In this document: piece after piece, positions 5,308 through 10,725 of the stretch
Numbering within the stretch: position 1 is the first letter of the stretch
How the letters are laid out: the number at the start of each line of letters is the position of its first letter
Source: Pseudonocardiales bacterium
Lineage (GTDB): Bacteria; Actinomycetota; Actinomycetes; Mycobacteriales; Jatrophihabitantaceae
NCBI GenBank assembly: GCA_030840415.1
Contig: JAVEEO010000408.1
Span: forward strand, 1 to 10,725
Length of the DNA: 10,725 bases
Direction: 5' to 3'
Program-made: the position numbers and the translations under genes
Notes under the pieces: model-generated
Seen by the model: the letters and a program-made list of their open reading frames with translations, nothing else
The model's database searches: none
Told to the model about the DNA's origin: nothing

Positions 5308-6813
5308 ATGGCCAGCATCGACGCAGCGTTCCTCGCCCTGCCCGCCTCGACCCTGGCCGACGCCGCGCTCAGCCGGGCCCGCGAACTCGGCGCCTCGCAC
5401 GCCGACTTCCGGCTCGAGCGCAACCGGGTGGCCACCCTGCGGCTGCGTGACGGCCAGTTGGACGCCAGCACCGACGACGAGGATCTGGGCCTGGCGGTCC
5501 GGGTGGTGCACGAGGGTGCCTGGGGATTCGCCAGCGGCATCGACCGCACCCCCGAGGCGGCGGCCCGGCTGGCCGAGCAGGCGGTGAGCACCGCGAAGCT
5601 GAGCCGGGTGCTCAGCTCCGATCCGGTCGAGCTGGCCGCCGAGCCGGTGTACTCCGAGGCCAGCTGGGTATCGGCCTACGGCATCAATCCCTTCGACGTA
5701 CCGCCCGCCGACCGGTTGGCCCGGCTCGCGCAGCTGTCGCAGCTGCTGAGCGGTGCGGCCGGGGTGGACCACGTCGACGCCAGCCTCATGCAGGTTCTGG
5801 AGAACAAGTACTACGCCGACACCGCCGGAACCGTGACCACCCAGCAGCGAGTGCGGGTGCATCCGGAGTTCACCGCGGTCCAGGTCGACCGGGCCGGCGG
5901 CGGGTTTTCCTCGATGCGCAGCCTGGCACCGCCGGCCGGCCGCGGTTGGGAGTACCTGACCGGTACCGGCTGGGACTTCGACGCCGAACTCGCCGAGCTG
6001 CCGGAGCTGCTCGCCGAGCACGTCCGGGCGCCCTCGGTGCAGGCCGGTCACTACGACCTGGTCATCGACCCGTCCAACCTGTGGCTGGCCATCCACGAAT
6101 CGATCGGCCATGCCACCGAGCTCGACCGGGCGCTGGGCTACGAGGCGGCCTACGCCGGCACCTCGTTCGCCACCTTCGACCAGCTCGGCAGCCTGCGCTA
6201 CGGCAGCGAGATCATGAACGTCACCGGCGACCGCACCGTGGAGCACGGCCTGTCCAGCATCGGCTACGACGACGAGGGGGTGGCCACCTCCAGCTTCGAC
6301 ATCATCTCCGACGGCGTGTTGGTCGGCTACCAGCTCAACCGGCAGATGGCGGCGGCCAAGGGCCTGGGCCGGTCCAACGGCTGTGCCTTCGCCGACTCGC
6401 CAGGCCACATCCCGTTGCAGCGCATGGCGAACGTGTCGCTGCAGCCGAGCGCGGACTCGCGTTCCACCGAGGACCTGATCGCCGGAGTCGAGCGGGGCAT
6501 CTACGTGGTGGGCGACAAGTCCTGGTCGATCGACATGCAGCGCTACAACTTCCAGTTCACCGGCCAGCGGTTCTACAAGATCGCCAACGGCCGGCTGGCC
6601 GGCCAGCTGCGCGACGTCGCCTATCAGGCCTCCACCACCGACTTCTGGGGATCGATGGCGGCCACCGGCGGCCCCGAGACCTACGTGCTGGGCGGCGCCT
6701 TCAACTGCGGCAAGGGCCAGCCCGGGCAGGTGGCGGCGGTCTCGCACGGCTGCCCGTCCGCGCTGTTCAGCAATGTCAACGTGCTCAACACCGTGACCGA
6801 GGGCGGCCGATGA
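5308..6813 (+). CDS. tldD: TldD-type zinc metallopeptidase subunit
   Basis: This 501-residue protein belongs to the TldD/PmbA (U62) family; E. coli TldD is slightly shorter. The catalytic HExxxH motif is present as HESIGH (263-268), with Glu264 as catalytic base, and Cys467 in FNCGKGQP is the probable third zinc ligand. The N-terminal alpha/beta domain covers about 1-220. In known systems TldD and TldE form a heterodimer that threads unfolded peptides into a chamber; it matures microcin B17 and degrades the antitoxin CcdA. The start at ATG 5308 is chosen over an in-frame GTG at 5284 because of the -10 box 7 bases upstream. Its stop overlaps the tldE start. No RiPP precursor or toxin gene is nearby, so the substrate is unknown. 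It is cytosolic: no signal or membrane helix is seen. Confidence 0.93.
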   Translation: MASIDAAFLALPASTLADAALSRARELGASHADFRLERNRVATLRLRDGQLDASTDDEDLGLAVRVVHEGAWGFASGIDRTPEAAARLAEQAVSTAKLSRVLSSDPVELAAEPVYSEASWVSAYGINPFDVPPADRLARLAQLSQLLSGAAGVDHVDASLMQVLENKYYADTAGTVTTQQRVRVHPEFTAVQVDRAGGGFSSMRSLAPPAGRGWEYLTGTGWDFDAELAELPELLAEHVRAPSVQAGHYDLVIDPSNLWLAIHESIGHATELDRALGYEAAYAGTSFATFDQLGSLRYGSEIMNVTGDRTVEHGLSSIGYDDEGVATSSFDIISDGVLVGYQLNRQMAAAKGLGRSNGCAFADSPGHIPLQRMANVSLQPSADSRSTEDLIAGVERGIYVVGDKSWSIDMQRYNFQFTGQRFYKIANGRLAGQLRDVAYQASTTDFWGSMAATGGPETYVLGGAFNCGKGQPGQVAAVSHGCPSALFSNVNVLNTVTEGGR

Positions 6814-8246
6814 TGACCAGCACCACTCAATCCGGTAGCGCGGCGGCCGGCACCACCATCCAGCAGTTGGTCGAGCAGGCGCTGGCCCTGTCCAGTGTGT
6901 CCGGCTGCATGGTGATCGGCGAGGAGCTGACCGCCGCGAACCTGCGCTGGGCGGGCAACAGCCTGACCACCAACGGCCAGATGCACTCGCGCAAACTCAC
7001 CGTGATCTCGATCGTGGACGGCACCGACGGAACCCGATCCGGGGTGGCCTCGCGTGCCATCTCCGGTCCCGACGAGCTGGCCGCCCTGGTCACCGCCAGC
7101 GAGGCCGCCGCCCAGGCCGCCTCGCCGGCCGACGACGCCGCCCCGCTGGTCGAGCCCTACCCGCACACCGACGACTGGGACGCGCCGGCCGCGCTCACCG
7201 GCATCGAGGTCTTCACCGACTTCGCACCGGCGCTGGGCCGTGCCTTCGCCGAGGCCGAGAAGGCCGACCGGTTGCTCTACGGCTTCGCCGAGCAGCTGAT
7301 GTCCTCGACCTTCCTGGCCACCTCGACCGGGCTGCGCCGCCGCCACGACCAGCCGACCGGCCGGGTGGAGCTCAACGCCAAATCCCGGGACCTGACCAGG
7401 ACGGCCTGGTCCGGCGCGCAGACCCGGAACTGGCTCGACATCGACGTCGAGGCGATGGTCGCCGACCTCGCGACCCGGCTGGACTGGTCGGCCACCCGGA
7501 TCGACCTGCCGCCCGGTCGGTACGAGACGCTGCTGCCGCCCTCGGCCGTCGCCGACCTGATGATCTACCTCTACTGGATGGCCAGCGCGCGCGACGCCGA
7601 GGAGGGCCGCAGCGTCTTCGCCGCCGGCGACGGCAAGACCCGGATCGGCGAGACGCTCGCTCCGCTGGGCATCACGCTGTGCTCGGATCCGGCCGAGCCG
7701 GGCATGGCGGCCGCCCCGTTCCAGCTGACCGCCGAGGGCGGCGAGGAATCGGTCTTCGACAACGGCGCTCCGGTGCCGGCGACCCGCTGGATCGACGGCG
7801 GGGTGCTGACCAATCTGCAGCGCACCCGCAACTGGGCGACGCGCACCGGCCAGCAGTACGTGCCGTTCGTCGACAACCTGATCATGACGGGTCCCCAGGC
7901 GGACGGCAACGGTGGCGGCAAGAGCCTGGACGAACTGATCGCCGGCACCAAGCGCGGCCTGCTGCTGACCTGCCTGTGGTACATCCGCACGGTGGACCCG
8001 CAGACCCTGCTGGTGACCGGCCTGACCCGCGACGGCGTGTACCTGATCGAGGACGGCGTGGTCCGCGGCGTGGTGAACAATTTCAGGTTCAACGAATCGC
8101 CGGTCGACCTGCTGAGCCGGATCACCGAGGTCGGCCGGACCGAGCGGACCTTGCCCCGGGAATGGAACGACTACTTCACCCGGGTCGCCATGCCGGCCAT
8201 CCGGGTGCCCGATTTCAACCTGTCCACTGTGAGCCAGGCCTCATAG
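6810..8246 (+). CDS. tldE: TldE/PmbA-type partner of TldD
   Basis: This 478-residue TldD/PmbA-family protein lacks an HExxxH motif: the corresponding helix reads YLYWMASARDAEEGRSVF (253-270). That is what is expected of TldE (PmbA), the non-catalytic half of the heterodimer that completes the substrate channel. Conserved-looking segments include RWAGNSLTTNG (46-56), RWIDGGVLTNL (326-336) and LTCLWYIRTVDPQTLLVTGLTRDG (387-409, cited by position). ATG 6810 overlaps the tldD stop as ATGA; a second ATG follows at 6813 and either could be used, which changes only one residue. The overlap argues for coupled synthesis in a 1:1 ratio. Confidence 0.92.
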   Translation: MMTSTTQSGSAAAGTTIQQLVEQALALSSVSGCMVIGEELTAANLRWAGNSLTTNGQMHSRKLTVISIVDGTDGTRSGVASRAISGPDELAALVTASEAAAQAASPADDAAPLVEPYPHTDDWDAPAALTGIEVFTDFAPALGRAFAEAEKADRLLYGFAEQLMSSTFLATSTGLRRRHDQPTGRVELNAKSRDLTRTAWSGAQTRNWLDIDVEAMVADLATRLDWSATRIDLPPGRYETLLPPSAVADLMIYLYWMASARDAEEGRSVFAAGDGKTRIGETLAPLGITLCSDPAEPGMAAAPFQLTAEGGEESVFDNGAPVPATRWIDGGVLTNLQRTRNWATRTGQQYVPFVDNLIMTGPQADGNGGGKSLDELIAGTKRGLLLTCLWYIRTVDPQTLLVTGLTRDGVYLIEDGVVRGVVNNFRFNESPVDLLSRITEVGRTERTLPREWNDYFTRVAMPAIRVPDFNLSTVSQAS

Positions 8247-8424
8247 CCAGCAGTGTGAACTGGGCCATGCTCTTAGCCGCCGAGATGGCTCTAATGCCCG
8301 TAATCTCCTGATATTCGGCACCCGCGGAAGTGGTCCTCGCCTGGCTGTGACCGGTACCCCAAGCTCCTGACGGGCTTGTAAGCGCTCCCAGAAACTAACC
8401 TTTCGATCAATGCCCGGCAGGACT

Positions 8425-8456
8425 GTGGCGCGAACCCGCCGCCCCGTTCGCGGCAC
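8425..8456. promoter_or_regulatory. 32-bp dyad upstream of pckG
   Basis: The arms GTGGCGCGAAC (8425-8435) and GTTCGCGGCAC (8446-8456) pair at 10 of 11 positions; only G8428/G8453 fails. The spacer is a 10-base C-rich stretch. The dyad ends 37 bp before the pckG ATG. It could be an operator for a dimeric regulator or a hairpin in the leader. The rest of the 247-bp gap (8247-8493) shows no gene. A TAACCT (8396-8401) is a weak -10 candidate, and a small CAGTC/GACTG inverted repeat lies at 8461-8476. I saw no good CRP/GlxR-type TGTGA-N6-TCACA site. Confidence 0.45.
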
Positions 8457-8493
8457 CAGCCAGTCACCGTCGACTGACAAGGGAGTTTCGATC

Positions 8494-10320
8494 ATGACGA
8501 GCACCGCCGTCCGTCTGGATACCGCCCCCACCGACCATCCCGGATTGTTGCGCTGGGTGCGTGAGACCGCCGAGCTGACCGAACCGGACGAGATCGTGTG
8601 GTGCGACGGCTCGGCCGAGGAGTGGCAGCGGCTCACCGAGCAGCTCGTCGCCGCCGGCACCCTGATCCGGCTCGACGATGCCAAGAAGCCCAACTCGTTC
8701 TACGCCGCCTCCGACCCCACCGACGTCGCCCGGGTCGAGGACCGCACCTTCATCTGCTCGCAGAACCCCGCCGACTGCGGTCCGACCAACAACTGGATGG
8801 ACCCGGGCGACATGAAGGCGCTGCTCACCGAGCGGTTCCGCGGCTCGATGCGCGGGCGCACCATGTACGTCATCCCCTACTGCATGGGCCCGCTGACCGC
8901 CGACGAGCCGATGCTCGGGGTGGAGATCACCGACTCGGCCTACGTGGTCGTCTCGATGCACATCATGACCCGGATGGGCAGCAAGGCCCTCGAGCTGTTC
9001 GTCAAGGACGGGGTCGAGCAGTCCTACGTCGCCGGTCTGCATTCACTCGGCGCGCCGCTGACGGCGCCGGACGCCGTGGATACCGCCTGGCCGTCCAACG
9101 AGACCAAATACATCGTGCACTTCCCCGAGGAGCGGCTGATCTGGTCCTACGGCTCGGGCTACGGCGGCAACGCCCTGCTCGGCAAGAAGTGCCACTCGCT
9201 GCGGATCGCCTCGGCGCAGGCCCGCCGCGAGGGCTGGCTGGCCGAGCACATGCTGATCCTGAAGCTGACCAGCCCGCAGCAGAAGGCCTACTTCGTCGCG
9301 GCCGCCTTCCCGTCGGCCTGCGGCAAGACCAACCTGGCGATGCTGGAGCCCACGCTGCCCGGCTGGAAGGTCGAGACCATCGGCGACGACATCGCCTGGA
9401 TCCGGTTCGGCGAGGACGGCCGGATGTACGCCGTGAACCCCGAGAACGGCTTCTTCGGGGTGGCCCCGGGTACTGACTGGCACACCAACCCCAACGCGAT
9501 GCGCACCATCGCCAAGGGCAATTCGCTGTTCACCAACGTCGCGCTCACCGATGACGGCGACATCTGGTGGGAGGGCATGGGCGAGCCGCCGGCGCACCTG
9601 ACGGACTGGAAGGGCCAGGACTGGACTCCGGACTCCGAGTCGCTGTCCAGCCACCCCAACAGCCGCTACTGCACCCCGATCGAGCAGTGCGAGACCAAGG
9701 CCCCGGAGTGGGACGACCCGGCCGGCGTACCGCTGGACGCGATCTTCTTCGGCGGCCGGCGCCGCGACACCATCCCGCTGGTGACCGAGGCCCGCGACTG
9801 GCAGCACGGCGTGTTCATGGGTGCCACGCTGTCCTCGGAGACCACCGCGGCCGCGGCCGGCAAGGTCGGCGTGGTGCGTCGTGACCCGATGGCGATGTTG
9901 CCTTTCATCGGCTACCACGCCGGGGACTACTTCACCCACTGGATCGAGGTCGGCAAGAGCGCGGACGCGGTCAAGCTGCCCAAGATCTTCTACGTCAACT
10001 GGTTCCGCCGCGACGCCGACGGTGGTTTCCTGTGGCCCGGCTTCGGCGAGAACATCCGGGTGCTGAAGTGGGCCATCGAGCGGATCGAGGGCCGGGCCGC
10101 GGCGGTCGACACCCCGATCGGCCGGATCCCGGCCCCGGACGCCCTCGACGTCGAGGGCCTGGAGTTGACCGAGGAGCAGCTGAGCCAGGCGCTGGCCGTC
10201 GACGCCGAGCAGTGGCGCGCGGAGCTCCCTGCCATCGAGGAATGGTTCGACAAGATCGGGGACAAGGTGCCGTCCTCGCTGCGCGACGAGCTGGCCTCGC
10301 TCAAGCTCCGGCTGGGCTGA
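8494..10320 (+). CDS. pckG: phosphoenolpyruvate carboxykinase (GTP)
   Basis: This 608-residue enzyme matches the usual size of GTP-dependent PEPCK (about 600-620). It converts oxaloacetate and GTP to PEP, GDP and CO2, the first committed step of gluconeogenesis from TCA intermediates. The signature FPSACGKTN (272-280) holds the P-loop Lys278 and the reactive Cys276. Manganese ligands line up as Lys232 (in [10 protein letters not shown]), His252 (in WLAEHML) and Asp299 (in IGDDIAW). The family segments [14 protein letters not shown] (91-104) and [11 protein letters not shown] (420-430) are intact. ATG 8494 is chosen because AAGGGAG (8479-8485) precedes it by 8 bases; the upstream in-frame ATG at 8410 would run through the dyad and lacks such a site. 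It is monocistronic: its own promoter region lies upstream and a strong terminator downstream. Confidence 0.98.
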   Translation: MTSTAVRLDTAPTDHPGLLRWVRETAELTEPDEIVWCDGSAEEWQRLTEQLVAAGTLIRLDDAKKPNSFYAASDPTDVARVEDRTFICSQNPADCGPTNNWMDPGDMKALLTERFRGSMRGRTMYVIPYCMGPLTADEPMLGVEITDSAYVVVSMHIMTRMGSKALELFVKDGVEQSYVAGLHSLGAPLTAPDAVDTAWPSNETKYIVHFPEERLIWSYGSGYGGNALLGKKCHSLRIASAQARREGWLAEHMLILKLTSPQQKAYFVAAAFPSACGKTNLAMLEPTLPGWKVETIGDDIAWIRFGEDGRMYAVNPENGFFGVAPGTDWHTNPNAMRTIAKGNSLFTNVALTDDGDIWWEGMGEPPAHLTDWKGQDWTPDSESLSSHPNSRYCTPIEQCETKAPEWDDPAGVPLDAIFFGGRRRDTIPLVTEARDWQHGVFMGATLSSETTAAAAGKVGVVRRDPMAMLPFIGYHAGDYFTHWIEVGKSADAVKLPKIFYVNWFRRDADGGFLWPGFGENIRVLKWAIERIEGRAAAVDTPIGRIPAPDALDVEGLELTEEQLSQALAVDAEQWRAELPAIEEWFDKIGDKVPSSLRDELASLKLRLG

Positions 10321-10325
10321 GCAGC

Positions 10326-10340
10326 TTCAGCCTGGCTGAA
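10326..10340. repeat. 15-bp perfect inverted repeat after pckG
   Basis: TTCAGCC-T-GGCTGAA is an exact 7+1+7 palindrome starting 5 bases after the pckG stop. As RNA it would be a 6-bp hairpin with a 3-base loop. It has no T-run after it. It may protect the mRNA 3' end or be chance. Confidence 0.5.
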
Positions 10341-10381
10341 TCGCGGCAATCGGCACCGAGCAACGTCGGCAACGCGGCAAC

Positions 10382-10425
10382 GCAATGGCGCCCGGGGACG
10401 TCGTCACTTCCCTGGGCGCCATTGC
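10382..10425 (+). terminator. strong hairpin terminator of pckG
   Basis: GCAATGGCGCCC (10382-10393) and GGGCGCCATTGC (10414-10425) are perfect complements. Pairing continues into the loop: G10394 with T10413 (wobble), then GGGA (10395-10398) with TCCC (10409-10412). This gives about 17 bp of stem around a 10-base loop. Only a short TTGTG follows, so it is of the actinomycete type with a poor T-tract. It lies 61 bp after the pckG stop. Confidence 0.8.
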
Positions 10426-10653
10426 TTGTGCGGGTACCTGAGCGCATTGTGTTCCGCGGGTTGCGGGCCGGGCAGGCTTCCACAGGGCTCGACGACGTCA
10501 CGGACCTTGGCCCGACTGCGGGTCGGTGGAGCACTTGAACGTCTTGCGACGCCACGGCCGCAGCAATTGCGCTACTCACGCGACTTCATTACCACGACAC
10601 TAGTGGCGCGTGTCATTAGTTAGTTTGCGCTTGCCGGTGCGCGAGAATGGGTT

Positions 10654-10725
10654 ATGCCTGCTCGTCCTGCGCCTGCTCTTGGTTTGCGTGTTGGTGATCG
10701 GGAGCGGTTGTCAGCGTTGACGAGG
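10654..10725 (+). CDS. IS630-family-like transposase, N-terminus only (3' truncated by window)
   Basis: The first 24 codons read MPARPAPALGLRVGDRERL followed by SALTR, and run off the window end. The pattern, a basic/proline start and then a short helix with DRERL-xxLTR, is how many actinomycete IS630-type transposases begin, ahead of their helix-turn-helix. Codon use differs from the neighbours: many codons end in T (GCT, CGT, CTT, GGT, GTT, GAT), which suggests transfer. A left end near 10601 is possible, because IS630 elements insert at TA and a TA is present at 10601-10602, but no terminal repeat can be confirmed without the right end. With so few residues, another HTH protein is possible. 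Confidence 0.5.
   Translation, partial: MPARPAPALGLRVGDRERLSALTR

Larger units (their letters stand above)
10321..10653. other. intergenic region between pckG and the IS-like gene
   Basis: These 333 bp have no convincing gene; the short frames crossing it look like chance. It contains a small perfect inverted repeat just after pckG (10326-10340), a GCAACG run repeated three times at about 10360-10383, the terminator hairpin at 10382-10425, and a less GC-rich end (about 10580-10653) that probably includes the left end of the mobile element. Confidence 0.65.

Noticed and set aside
4945..6747. A 600-codon open frame on the minus strand opposite GH16 and tldD
   Set aside because: It lies antisense to two clearly recognisable genes, its translation is Gly/Arg/Ala/Val-rich without family motifs, and such long antisense frames are expected in GC-rich coding DNA.
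10301..10579. A 92-codon minus-strand frame behind pckG
   Set aside because: It runs through the terminator hairpin, has no recognisable domain and no good ribosome site.
10500..10653. tRNA gene in the gap before the IS-like gene
   Set aside because: No T-loop GGTTCRA motif or cloverleaf pairing could be found.

Overview
The window reads as a chromosomal segment of a high-GC actinomycete. The supports are strongly GC-biased third codon positions, a WS/DGAT-type wax ester/triacylglycerol acyltransferase, a GTP-type PEP carboxykinase, a promoter placed for leaderless translation, and stop/start overlaps of the ATGA/GTGA kind. The species cannot be named from sequence alone. Nine protein-coding genes are supported; the first and last are cut by the window edges.

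Layout. (1) 2-484 (+) is the C-terminal part of a WS/DGAT acyltransferase. It converges on and overlaps by 46 bp a minus-strand alpha/beta hydrolase (439-1344). (2) 1345-1744 is a 400-bp divergent region. It holds a 31-bp dyad that looks like a repressor operator close to the hydrolase, and a run of short hairpins in the presumed leader of the next operon. (3) 1745-5188 (+) is a tight three-gene operon: a processive, cellulose-synthase-like GT2 glycosyltransferase, a small membrane-anchored HlyD/lipoyl-domain protein, and a membrane-anchored GH16 beta-glucanase. Gaps are 10 bp and then a 4-bp overlap. Together they look like a compact system for making, exporting and trimming a beta-glucan exopolysaccharide, probably containing beta-1,3 linkages. 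This is the most interesting part of the window. (4) 5189-5307 is a short gap with a 23-bp tandem repeat and a -10 box set for leaderless expression. (5) 5308-8246 (+) is a tldD-tldE pair (metallopeptidase and its partner) joined by an ATGA overlap. (6) 8247-8493 is an intergenic region with a dyad upstream of (7) 8494-10320 (+), pckG, the GTP-dependent PEP carboxykinase of gluconeogenesis. (8) 10321-10653 is an intergenic region with a strong terminator hairpin. (9) From 10654 to the window end is the N-terminus of what looks like an IS630-type transposase, with visibly different codon use.

The beta-glucan trio is the only clear multi-gene pathway. TldD/TldE form one heteromeric peptidase. 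WS/DGAT and the hydrolase may both act on acyl lipids, but they are convergent and not an operon. No rRNA, tRNA, CRISPR array or phage gene was seen.
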